A stretch of DNA of 41,560 bases from Gemmatimonadota bacterium (GTDB lineage: Bacteria > Gemmatimonadota > Gemmatimonadetes > Gemmatimonadales > GWC2-71-9), in the NCBI GenBank assembly GCA_022562295.1, contig JADFPO010000022.1, forward strand, positions 1-41,560, written 5' to 3'. The notes beneath the pieces are model-generated. The model saw only the letters and a list, made by a program, of their open reading frames with translations, did not search any database and had not been told where the DNA came from. Position numbers and translations under genes: made by a program. This document shows, one piece after another, positions 15,147-22,239 of the stretch. Positions within the stretch are counted from its first letter, which is position 1, and each line of letters opens with the position of its first letter.

Positions 15147-16463
15147 ATGGATCGACGCGAGTTTGCCTGCAATGCCATCGCGATCGGTGGGGCTGTCCTT
15201 TCCCCGCGACAAGTGAAGTGGCGGCAGCAGGCGACTCTACGTGTCGACGGTCGACGCGTGAACGACCACCTGCGCGAGCTGGCGGAGTTCGGCAAGAACG
15301 CCCAAGGCGGGATCAGCCGGGTCGCGTACAGCGAGGCCGACCTCGCCGGCCGCGAGTACGTGATGGGGCTGATGCGGGCGGCGCAGCTCGACCCGAGTAT
15401 CGACGCCGCCGGTAACATCATCGGGCGCCGCGCGGGACGTGATCCGACTCTGCCACCGTTGATGTTGGGCTCACACATCGATTCGGTTCCAGAAGGAGGC
15501 AACTACGACGGGCAGGTCGGCTCGATGGGGGCGATCGAGGTCGCCCACACGCTCGCCGACCACGCGCTTGTCACTCGGCACCCTTTGGAGGTCGCGATCT
15601 TCCAGAACGAGGAGGGCGGCAAGACGGGCAGCCGGGCGTTGAGCGGCGAAGTCGAGCCGGCCGAGTTCGACTTGGTGACGAGCAGCGGCCTGACTATCGG
15701 GGAGGGGATCGGAGCGATCGGAGGCGATCGAAGCCGGTTCGCCAGCGTCAGGCGCCGCCCCGGAAGCATCGCGGCCTACCTCGAGCTGCATATCGAGCAA
15801 GGCGCAATTCTGGACAAGGGAGACATCGACATCGGCGTGGTGGAGGGAATCGTCGGGATCAAGCGGTGGCGGGTGACCGTCGAGGGGTTTGCCAATCACG
15901 CCGGGACCACGCCGATGGACGACCGCCAGGACGCGCTGCTCGCGGCGTCACGCTTCGTGGACGCGGTGAACCGGGTGGTCACCGAAATGCCCGGGCGTCA
16001 GGTGGGGACGGTGGGGCAGCTAACGGCTGAGCCCGGCGCGCCCAATGTCGTTCCGGGCCGGGTCACGCTGAGTGTGGAGATCCGCGACTTGGAGATGGAC
16101 AAGATCGATGCCGTGTACCGAGGAGTCGAGGCCGAGGGCCACCGCATTGGCGAGCAGACGGGCACCACCTTCGACTTCGAGCAGTTCTACACCAGTTACG
16201 CCGCACCGACCGACGAGCGGATACGGCGGCTGGTGGCGGAGGCCGCCGGTGAGTTGGAGCTCACTTCCTTACGGATGCCGAGCGGGGCGGGGCACGACGC
16301 GCAGAGCATAGCCCTGCTTGCCCCCGTGGGGATGATCTTCATCCCGAGTGTGGACGGGATCAGCCATTCGCCGCGGGAGTTCTCTCATCCGGAGGATGTC
16401 GAGAACGGGGCGAATGTGCTGTTGCGCACGCTGATGAAGCTGGACCGGATAGATCTCGACTAA
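15147..16463 (+). CDS. Exported M20-type N-carbamoyl amino acid / ureidoglycolate amidohydrolase
   Basis: The 438-residue enzyme belongs to the hydantoinase/carbamoylase branch of M20 (AmaB/HyuC/AllC type), which releases amines, CO2 and ammonia from N-carbamoyl or ureido compounds. Metal-site motifs are LGSHIDSVPEGGNYDG, FQNEEGGKTGSRALSG and ELHIEQGAILD; the dimerisation domain contains GFANHAGTTPMDDRQDAL, and MPSGAGHDAQSIA and GISHSPREFSHPED close the active site. It starts with MDRREFACNAIAIGGA, a Tat-like leader, so it is probably exported folded. It starts 1 nt after the glnS stop. Its 3' end overlaps a decayed gene by 4 nt, tail to tail. Whether it prefers beta-ureido acids, carbamoyl amino acids or ureidoglycolate cannot be told. 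Confidence 0.9.
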   Translation: MDRREFACNAIAIGGAVLSPRQVKWRQQATLRVDGRRVNDHLRELAEFGKNAQGGISRVAYSEADLAGREYVMGLMRAAQLDPSIDAAGNIIGRRAGRDPTLPPLMLGSHIDSVPEGGNYDGQVGSMGAIEVAHTLADHALVTRHPLEVAIFQNEEGGKTGSRALSGEVEPAEFDLVTSSGLTIGEGIGAIGGDRSRFASVRRRPGSIAAYLELHIEQGAILDKGDIDIGVVEGIVGIKRWRVTVEGFANHAGTTPMDDRQDALLAASRFVDAVNRVVTEMPGRQVGTVGQLTAEPGAPNVVPGRVTLSVEIRDLEMDKIDAVYRGVEAEGHRIGEQTGTTFDFEQFYTSYAAPTDERIRRLVAEAAGELELTSLRMPSGAGHDAQSIALLAPVGMIFIPSVDGISHSPREFSHPEDVENGANVLLRTLMKLDRIDLD

Positions 16464-17098
16464 CGTCCCCTCGAGGTGGCTCCGTCCTCTCCGTTCAGTA
16501 AGGCCCAGTCGTACTCGAGGTTGACCTCCGTCCAAATCTTTACTGGTCCTATCAACATCTGCGTGCGGAAGCTGTTGCCTTCCGTCACGACCCGAAACGG
16601 TTGACTCAAGTCGATGGACACTTCGCTACGCGCGACCGGCACACCGTTCACCGCGTAGCCGCACGTCCCGTCGGGAAACACTTGGATCGCCACGTCGTAC
16701 GCGTCACCGTCGCTCATTCCGCGAGTCGCGGGAACCAATATGTCTTCCTGGCCCGTGGAGAATTGCATCAGTTCCCGGCCACGGTCCGAAGGATAGTGCC
16801 ACGGGCAAAGCGTGCTGGACGTCGGGTGTCAGGGTATGGAGCCGGTGGACCGGTCCCAGTCCGGCAGCTTCAATTCATTCCAAACGGATCCGATCTGAAT
16901 GCTCGCGCCCTGCCATTGGGGGCCGGGTATGGGCGTTGATACCCGTGCCGATACGCCGATACCACTGCCGGCGTCCCAAGAGCGGCTCGTGTAAGCACCG
17001 CTCTTGAACGACCCGTCACCGTTGTTGAAGAACGCGTTGCCCAGGGATGGGTGGACCACGAGTACGTCCCACGCAGGGAGATCAGCTACAGCGGCCTG
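16460..17098 (-). pseudogene. Decayed C-terminal domain of a larger protein, with in-frame stop
   Basis: Two open stretches (17059-16829 and 16768-16460) lie in the same minus frame, parted by TGA at 16829-16831; similarity continues upstream to ~17098 (PAWDVLVVHPSLGNAF). Together they read as one beta-sandwich domain of LamG-like look: HPSLGNAFFNNGDGSFKSGAY, ARVSTPIPGPQWQ, DWDRSTG, then YDVAIQVFPDGTCGYAVNG and PFRVVTEGN. I recall this pattern as the C-terminal domain of much larger bacterial proteins. Its N-terminal part is missing: the Uma2 stop abuts directly. The stop codon lies in CCTGAC-ACCCGAC, which resembles the heptamer repeats, so repeat insertion may have broken it. Selenocysteine is unlikely here. 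Confidence 0.65.
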
Positions 17099-17634
17099 AA
17101 CAGATCGGCTAGGTCCACGACCAACGGCTCACCTGCACCACCCGGCTTCCACTCGACGGTCTCCGTGCAAACCGTCGGGAACCGATCTTCCACCGTCCAC
17201 ACTTCGACCGACTGCGCGTCCGGATCGACGATCCAATAGGTCGGAATCCCCACGTCCTGGTAGAGCTTCCGTTTGGTGAAGCGGTCGTGGCGTGCGGTGG
17301 TGGGAGAGAGGATCTCTACGGCCAGTAGCAACGTCTTCATCCTGGCCCAATCCATCGTCTTGGCCTCACCGATGTCCACCACAAACAGGTCGGGCTGCAC
17401 GAGAACGTCGTCGCTCCAGGAGATGTCGGCCGGTGAGTTGAACGGATGGCCCACGGGATATCTGTCCAGGTAGTGCTCCACGACCCGGCTGAGCCTCCGA
17501 AGCACCTCTTGGTGCCACGCTTTCGGCGCCGGCGTCACCAGCAGCTCCCCGAAAACGGTCTCGTAGCGATTGCCGTCGTTGGGCAGGGCGCGGACCATGT
17601 CCGCCGTGTAGTAGGCGTGTGCAACCATATCCAT
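17086..17634 (-). CDS. Uma2-family PD-(D/E)xK nuclease-fold protein
   Basis: The 182-residue protein shows the Uma2 (DUF820) pattern. ETVFGELLVTPAPKAWHQEV is the first block; the catalytic series follows as Asp in VQPDLFVVD, Glu in LAVEILSPTT, and Lys in RFTKRKLYQ; YWIVDPDAQSVEVW comes after. Uma2 proteins have a restriction-endonuclease-like fold, are often present in many copies, and their role is unknown. ATG at 17634 has a weak AGG upstream; 17628 or 17664 are possible alternatives. Its last 13 nt overlap the remnant of the decayed gene downstream, suggesting a recombination junction there. It is not clearly paired with any other gene. Confidence 0.9.
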   Translation of the reverse strand: MDMVAHAYYTADMVRALPNDGNRYETVFGELLVTPAPKAWHQEVLRRLSRVVEHYLDRYPVGHPFNSPADISWSDDVLVQPDLFVVDIGEAKTMDWARMKTLLLAVEILSPTTARHDRFTKRKLYQDVGIPTYWIVDPDAQSVEVWTVEDRFPTVCTETVEWKPGGAGEPLVVDLADLFRPL

Positions 17635-17788
17635 AAGTTGGCCTCGGCTCTCGGGAGAACGCAAGTGAACATGCGGGCATCATGATGCCGCGGGGCCGAA
17701 GGTGCGTCACCATTCCCTTGCGAGAAGAATCAATAATCACGAGACGCCAGCCGCAGACCGCGACGCGTAACAGGCTGGACGTGTAACC

Positions 17789-18217
17789 TCACCATCTATC
17801 CGCCGGCACCGTGCGAAACCCGGCGATCTTGAAGTGCACATCGAAGGTGAACGCCGTCGCAATGCCCGCCGTGTTCATCACGGCGAAGCTCACCGCGTCG
17901 GTGAGTGTGAACTCCTGATCTTCAAATCGGTGAATCCACTCGACCAGTGCTCTCGTCTGCAGGTCGCGATCCACGAACGTTTCCTCCACCCATGGATCCG
18001 ACACGAGCGCCTCTACGTGTTTGGCAGCCCGCTGAGGTCCGAAGCCGTGAAGCAAATGGAGGTGGAGTTCGGCGACGATGAGATCGGTGACCACCAATCG
18101 TGTGTGTTCCGAACGAAGGTGCCGTAGCATGCGCGCCGCTTGCGCGTGATACTGATCGCGAACGTGAAATGCGGCGAGCCACGCTCCCGTGTCGACAAGG
18201 ACGCGCCGCGCCGTCAG
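17789..18217 (-). CDS. vapC: VapC-type PIN-domain toxin with apparent CTG start
   Basis: The 142-residue PIN protein is a likely VapC RNase toxin. It has LVDTGAW at the start (first acidic residue), VTDLIVAELHLHLLHG (Glu), FTLTDAVSFAVM (Asp) and FTFDVHFKIAGF near the end. The N-terminal strand lies upstream of the first in-frame ATG (18130), so the usual start cannot be used. The frame extends up to a CTG at 18215-18217 that overlaps the TGA of the upstream antitoxin (CTGA). This mimics the normal ATGA coupling with C in place of A. Either CTG is used at low efficiency or the toxin has been weakened by mutation. The pair forms one operon with the RHH gene. Confidence 0.8.
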   Translation of the reverse strand: MTARRVLVDTGAWLAAFHVRDQYHAQAARMLRHLRSEHTRLVVTDLIVAELHLHLLHGFGPQRAAKHVEALVSDPWVEETFVDRDLQTRALVEWIHRFEDQEFTLTDAVSFAVMNTAGIATAFTFDVHFKIAGFRTVPADRW

Positions 18218-18510
18218 ACCTGGTCCTCTTCGGCTTCCGGTTCGGCTACGCGACGCGCCGGATGCCTCCGAGCGGCGTATTCATGGTATCGCGTGGACAA
18301 ATCCGACGGCACATCTGGATTGTCCAAACCCCCGATGAGCTTGAGCAAGGGGTCCTCTGCTCCCCCCCCTCCCCCCGAAAGCTCCCGTGCCAAACGCCGC
18401 AGCGCTTCCCGTATGGCCTCAGCTTTGGACACGCCCAGCCGGTTCGCCGCCTGCTCGAGGAGGCCCTGGTCGCGGGGGTCGAGGTAAACTTGGAACGGAA
18501 GCTTATTCAT
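18214..18510 (-). CDS. vapB: Ribbon-helix-helix antitoxin (VapB-like)
   Basis: The 98-residue protein starts with a ribbon-helix-helix DNA-binding motif: LPFQVYLDPRDQGLLEQAAN is the strand and first helix, GVSKAEAIREALRRLARE the turn and second helix. The C-terminal half (residues ~45-98), after a Gly-rich stretch encoded by a C-run, is polar and probably wraps the toxin. It lies immediately upstream of the PIN gene with a 4-nt overlap, the standard VapBC order. It probably represses its own promoter at the palindromic AT-rich site just upstream (18523-18543). Confidence 0.85.
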   Translation of the reverse strand: MNKLPFQVYLDPRDQGLLEQAANRLGVSKAEAIREALRRLARELSGGGGGAEDPLLKLIGGLDNPDVPSDLSTRYHEYAARRHPARRVAEPEAEEDQV

Positions 18511-18522
18511 GTTAATTTATCA

Positions 18523-18543
18523 ATGTATACATGTATTCATACA
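18523..18543 (-). promoter_or_regulatory. Likely VapB operator: overlapping palindromes
   Basis: ATGTATACAT (18523-18532) is a perfect palindrome, and TGTAT at 18524-18528 pairs with ATACA at 18539-18543. The site is AT-rich in a GC-rich region and lies 13-33 nt upstream of the antitoxin start, where autoregulatory sites of RHH antitoxins usually are. Confidence 0.55.
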
Positions 18544-18568
18544 AATTCAATTCACCATCCCATCAGAT

Positions 18569-19020
18569 GCTGATGGCTGATATGACTGCTGGCGCTGACT
18601 CGCCTTCAGCTCCGACCGGGTGGGTCCCGCCGTTGTCAGGAGACCGCGGATAACGCGGAAGAGGCGGATGAACACAGATCAACTACTTTGTTGGTGTGTG
18701 GAGGGGGGGTAGGATCCGCTTTTGTCCGTCCCATCAGCGTCATCCGCGGTTCCCCACTGGGTGTTCGGACGTGGAATGCCGGACGCTGAAAGCTGATGGC
18801 TGATATGACTGCCTGGCAGCTGACTCACCTTCAGCTCCGGCCGGGTGGGTCCCGCCGTTGTCAGGAGACCGCGGATGACACGGAAGAGGCGGATGAACAC
18901 AGATCAACTACGTTGTTGGTGTGTGGAGGGGTGGTAGGATCCGCTTTTGTCCGCCCCATCCGCGGTTCCCCAGCGGGTGTCCGGACGTCGAACGCCGGAC
19001 GCTGAAAGCTGATGGCTGAT
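18569..19020 (+). repeat. Two ~220-nt tandem direct repeats bounded by GCTGATG heptamers
   Basis: GCTGATGGCTGATA begins at 18569, 18792 and 19008, defining unit 1 (223 nt) and unit 2 (216 nt), which are nearly identical apart from substitutions and a small deletion near CAGCGTCATC. Each unit holds ACCGCGGATGAC-like sequence on the left and GTCATCCGCGGT-like sequence on the right, so each can fold. The 640-nt gap between vapB and GGT (18511-19150) contains nothing else except GCTGATA heptamers at 19008-19030 and the GGT ribosome site. Confidence 0.85.
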
Positions 19021-19150
19021 AGCTGATAGCATTCAGCGTTCCTCGTTCGACATTCGATACTCGCCATCCGGACTCCCCGAATCGTCCGTCCAGCGTTTAC
19101 TTAGAGAACTACAGCGTATCTCACTGCCAGCACTCGAAGGAGATAGCGGA

Positions 19151-20911
19151 ATGCCTGTTTCCGGCAGACGGATCGTCCCGCAGCGTCTCATCCCACTCGC
19201 GCTCCTCACCGCCGCGGCGATTGGTTGCCAATCCACGGTCGGGACTCCCAGCCCCGCGATCGGTCTCACCGCTGTCGTGTCGGCGCCTCCGGTGCGTGCC
19301 GACCGGGGCATGGTGGTGTCGTCCAATTTCCGGGCCAGTCAGGTGGGGCGTGAGATCCTTCGGGCGGGCGGGAACGCGGTGGATGCCGCGGTCGCGACGG
19401 GATTTGCGTTGGCCGTGACACACCCCTCCGCCGGCAACATCGGTGGTGGGGGATTCATGGTTGTTCGGTTTCCGGATGGGAATGCGACGGCAATCGATTT
19501 CCGGGAAAAGGCTCCTCTCTCGGCCCATGCACGCATGTTCCTCGACCAAGCGGGGGAATACTCGCGAGCGATCCACCACAACAGCCACCTAGCGGTTGGG
19601 GTGCCTGGCACGGTCGCCGGGTTTGCCAAGGCTCAGGCGGCGTACGGCAAGCTGCCCTGGGAGCGGGTGGTCGAGCCCGCAGTCGACTTGGCCGGAGAGG
19701 GGTTCGTGCTCACGAGATCACTCGCCGGTTCGATGGCCCGAATCGTGGAGGGCTATCCCCAGTATCCAGCCACCGTAGCCGCGTTTTCGAACGGCGGAGT
19801 TCCGTTTGCGGCCGGTGAGGTGTTCAGGCAGCCGGACCTCGCGGCCACGCTCGCCAGGATCATGCGTCACGGGCACGACGGGTTCTATCGCGGCGAGACG
19901 GCGCGACTGCTGGCGGCCGAGATGCGGCGTGGTGGCGGCATGATCACCGAGGCGGATCTGGCGCGGTACGAGGCCAAGGAGCGCACGCCCGTGCGAGGAA
20001 CGTACCGCGGCTACGACATCCTGGGCATGCCCCCGCCGAGCAGTGGTGGCATCGCCGTGGTGCAGATGCTGAATATCCTGGAGGGATACGACCTCGGCGC
20101 TATGGGCCACAATTCGGCCGAGTACATCCACCATCTCACCGAGGCGATGCGCCTCGCCTTCCGTGACCGCGCCAGTCTCGTGGCCGACATGGACTTCGTG
20201 GACGTGCCCGCCGAGCGTCTCACGAGCAAGGCATACGCCGCGGAGCTTCGCGATGGCATCGATGTCGCCCGGGCCGGTGCGTCAGCCCCGTCTGACGTCG
20301 AGTTGCCCCTGCCCTATGAAAGTCAGGAAACGACGCACTTTTCGGTAGTGGACGCGGACGGGATGGCGGTCTCGGTCACCTACACGCTCGAGCAGGGATA
20401 CGGGTCGAAGATCGTGGTGCCGGGTGCAGGATTCCTCCTCAACAACGAGATGGGCGACTTCAATGCCAACCCCGGTCTCACGACGGTCGATGGGCTCATC
20501 GGCACCGAGCCCAACACGGCGCGGCCCGAGCAGCGGATGCTCTCGAGCATGACGCCCAGCATTCTCGCGCGCGACGGCGAGCTGGTGGCGGTCATTGGGA
20601 GTCCCGGCGGCCGCACGATCATCAACAGCGTTTTGCAGGTGATCCTGAACATCGTCGAGTTCGACATGAACATTCAGGAGGCCGTCGACGCCAAGCGACT
20701 GCACCACCAATGGCTCCCCGATCGGATTCGTATCGAGGCAGGCGGGGTCACAGCTCAAACGGTGCGTGAGCTGACTGACATGGGCCATACGGTCGTCGTT
20801 CGCGGCAGTCAGGGCAGGGCCAACTCCATTATGATCGACGCGCGGACCGGAGAGCGCCTTGGCGCGCCCGACGCGCGGGCCCCCGACTCGGGCGCGGCTG
20901 GACACAATTAA
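19151..20911 (+). CDS. ggt: Gamma-glutamyltransferase (lipoprotein)
   Basis: The 586-residue protein is a self-processing N-terminal-nucleophile hydrolase that cleaves gamma-glutamyl bonds (glutathione, gamma-Glu peptides). The large-subunit motifs are SSNFRASQVGREILRAGGNA, HPSAGNIGGGGFMVV and the FREKAP substrate-binding Arg. Self-cleavage is predicted before Thr394 in the QETTHFSVVD block. Small-subunit motifs are GAGFLLNNEMGDF, MLSSMTPSIL and GSPGGRTI, the oxyanion site. The signal sequence ends in AAIGC, a lipobox, so it is probably anchored and faces the periplasm. AGGAG 9 nt before ATG marks the start. Base composition and length (~570-590) are ordinary. It suits peptide and glutathione scavenging. 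Confidence 0.97.
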   Translation: MPVSGRRIVPQRLIPLALLTAAAIGCQSTVGTPSPAIGLTAVVSAPPVRADRGMVVSSNFRASQVGREILRAGGNAVDAAVATGFALAVTHPSAGNIGGGGFMVVRFPDGNATAIDFREKAPLSAHARMFLDQAGEYSRAIHHNSHLAVGVPGTVAGFAKAQAAYGKLPWERVVEPAVDLAGEGFVLTRSLAGSMARIVEGYPQYPATVAAFSNGGVPFAAGEVFRQPDLAATLARIMRHGHDGFYRGETARLLAAEMRRGGGMITEADLARYEAKERTPVRGTYRGYDILGMPPPSSGGIAVVQMLNILEGYDLGAMGHNSAEYIHHLTEAMRLAFRDRASLVADMDFVDVPAERLTSKAYAAELRDGIDVARAGASAPSDVELPLPYESQETTHFSVVDADGMAVSVTYTLEQGYGSKIVVPGAGFLLNNEMGDFNANPGLTTVDGLIGTEPNTARPEQRMLSSMTPSILARDGELVAVIGSPGGRTIINSVLQVILNIVEFDMNIQEAVDAKRLHHQWLPDRIRIEAGGVTAQTVRELTDMGHTVVVRGSQGRANSIMIDARTGERLGAPDARAPDSGAAGHN

Positions 20912-20970
20912 GCGGGTAGGCGGGCAGGCGGGCAGGCGGGCAGGCGGGCGGTACCCGGCCCGCCTGCCGG
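20912..20970 (+). repeat. Period-8 inverted array, unit GGGCAGGC
   Basis: Four or five GGCGGGCA units (20912-20951) start at the GGT stop, followed by the complementary GGCCCGCCTGCC (20957-20968). This is the same arm order as the heptamer arrays but with an 8-nt period. Confidence 0.75.
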
Positions 20971-20976
20971 GTTAGG

Positions 20977-21100
20977 TGGAAGGGTGGGGTGGGCCCGCCG
21001 GGTTGAGGGGTGGAGTGGCGGGGGCCCGCTGGGCGGGGTGTTGGGGTGGTAGGGGCCCGCCGGGAGGGGTGGCGCGGTGGGGTGGTCCCGCTCTACCCTC
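20977..21100 (+). repeat. G-rich ~34-nt imperfect tandem repeats upstream of the VanZ-like gene
   Basis: GGGCCCGC recurs at about 20990, 21023 and 21054, each followed by a run of GGGGTGG-type sequence. The plus strand is very rich in short G-runs. No gene is credible here; the frame that extends the VanZ-like gene upstream translates this repeat into Gly/Trp-rich sequence. Confidence 0.6.
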
Positions 21101-21110
21101 CGGCAACGCC

Positions 21111-21479
21111 ATGATCGTTCTGCATCGCCACCGCCGCTCCATCTTCGGCGCGTACCTGGTTCTCGTGCTCGTGCTCCTGCTGGCGCCGATCACGCAGGAG
21201 TCGCCGATTCCCGAGCTGACATGGTTAGACAAGCTCGTGCACTTCGTGCTGTTCGTTGGACTCGCGGTGTTGGGGTTTTGGAACCGCGCGTCCGTTCCGG
21301 CGGTGGCGCTCTTCACCGTCGCGCTGGCCGGCACGCTGGAGTTGATACAAGGGCCGCTGCCGTATCGCAGCGCGGAGTTACTGGACTTCGTTGCTGGAGT
21401 GGTGGGTGGAGTTTGCGGGGTCGGGTTAGCGGTACTGTTGAGGGGTGGGCAGATGGGCAGATGGGCAGATGGGCGGTAG
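21111..21479 (+). CDS. VanZ-like small membrane protein
   Basis: The 122-residue protein has the VanZ-like layout of about four short helices: FGAYLVLVLVLLLAPITQE, LDKLVHFVLFVGLAVLGFW, VALFTVALAGTLELIQG and LLDFVAGVVGGVCGVGLAVLL. The conserved features DKLVHF, the E-x-x-Q in TLELIQG, and RSAELLDFVAGVVGG are all present. Such proteins are widespread with no settled function; the founding member gives low-level teicoplanin resistance. ATG at 21111 was chosen because everything upstream is repeat. The last ~11 residues (GGQMGRWADGR) are encoded by the GATGGGCA array, so the gene end has been rebuilt by repeat sequence. Confidence 0.85.
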   Translation: MIVLHRHRRSIFGAYLVLVLVLLLAPITQESPIPELTWLDKLVHFVLFVGLAVLGFWNRASVPAVALFTVALAGTLELIQGPLPYRSAELLDFVAGVVGGVCGVGLAVLLRGGQMGRWADGR

Positions 21480-21480
21480 G
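21447..21480 (+). repeat. Period-8 array, unit GATGGGCA, inside the VanZ-like 3' end
   Basis: GGGCAGAT repeats three times, then GGGCGG. The array is in frame with the VanZ-like gene and supplies its stop codon. The complementary C-rich arm is not seen directly after it. Confidence 0.7.
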
Positions 21481-21665
21481 ACGGTGGGGCGGGCGGTGGG
21501 GTGGTCGGTAGGACGGTAGTGCGAGCCATACCGTCTGACCGTCGGGTGGGGTGGTGGAGTGGGGCGGTACCGTCGGGGGTGGTGGAAGGGCTGTGCGGGC
21601 CCGTCGTGCGGGGGGCGGTGCGGTAGGGGGCCGTCGGGGTGGTGGTGCGCGGTGGGGTGGGCCGC
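21481..21665 (+). repeat. G-rich low-complexity spacer
   Basis: About 185 nt of GGTGGGG, GGTCGGTAGGACGG and GTGGAGTGGGGCGGT-like segments on the plus strand, without a clean period and without a credible gene. It separates the convergent VanZ-like gene and the minus-strand gene at 21666. Many G-runs of 3-6 could form G-quadruplexes. Confidence 0.55.
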
Positions 21666-22049
21666 CTACTCCGGTGTCTCCGGATCCCCCGTGGCGGCAT
21701 CGAAGAACCCCGACGTCGACGGGTCCACGGACTGGATGCGCACCTTCGAGTGGGCCGTGACCCACTGTGCCGGTGCCACCCACACCCGAGCGTCCCATAG
21801 AAAACCCTCGAGTTCGAACGGGGCCAACGCTTCCTCGTCCACGTCGAGTTTGACCTCCAGCAATGCATCGCCTTCGAGTCCTTCTTCCGGCCCCAGCGGC
21901 CGATCGGCCAACCATACGCCGTCCACGGTGACCTCTTCTCCCGTCCGCACGTCGTGAAGGCCGAAGTCCAGTTCGCTGTCCTCGAAGCCGTCCTTGGCGA
22001 TGGCGCGCGCATCCGCGATGGTCGTGCGGTGAAATACGGTGATGGTCAT
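21666..22049 (-). CDS. Small conserved unknown (VFHRTT...GVWLADRPL family)
   Basis: The 127-residue acidic protein is not assigned to a named family. It starts ITVFHRTTIADARAIAKDGF, followed by GVWLADRPLGPEEGLEGDALL, then LEVKLDVDEEALAPFELEG, and ends with a WVAPAQWVTAHSKV block. I recall similar small orphan proteins with HRTT near the N-terminus, a V/DGVWL block and a C-terminal VP/VA motif. The order His-x-T-T, GF, then a VWL strand is reminiscent of the ADP-ribosyltransferase/DUF3990-type core, but the catalytic Glu cannot be assigned, so this is only a suggestion. No signal or membrane segment is present. It is alone on its strand, after 190 nt without features. Confidence 0.65.
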   Translation of the reverse strand: MTITVFHRTTIADARAIAKDGFEDSELDFGLHDVRTGEEVTVDGVWLADRPLGPEEGLEGDALLEVKLDVDEEALAPFELEGFLWDARVWVAPAQWVTAHSKVRIQSVDPSTSGFFDAATGDPETPE

Positions 22050-22239
22050 AACGGCCTGCTATTCCTTAAATGTGCCACGGTGATGGTCGCCGGTTCCTCT
22101 GGTTTCGGCCACTTGCGGCCAGTTCTTCAACGACTCAGGAACGTTGCGCTGCTGGTCGAGGGTCGGGCTGTGACGTGCGACACCAAGAAGGCTGGTGTGG
22201 CCGCACACGGCCTCGTTGGGCCGCCAAGGTCCAATCGGC

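Noticed and set aside
16829-16831. TGA in the gene remnant as a second selenocysteine codon
   Set aside because: No Cys is expected there, no SECIS-like hairpin follows, and the gene is already truncated at its 5' end.
18569-19020. CRISPR array
   Set aside because: Only two long (~220-nt) direct copies exist, with no short repeat-spacer alternation and no cas genes.
20976-21110. Upstream extension of the VanZ-like gene by 45 codons
   Set aside because: The extension consists of G-rich tandem repeat translated as Gly/Trp-rich sequence; the ATG at 21111 fits the family start.
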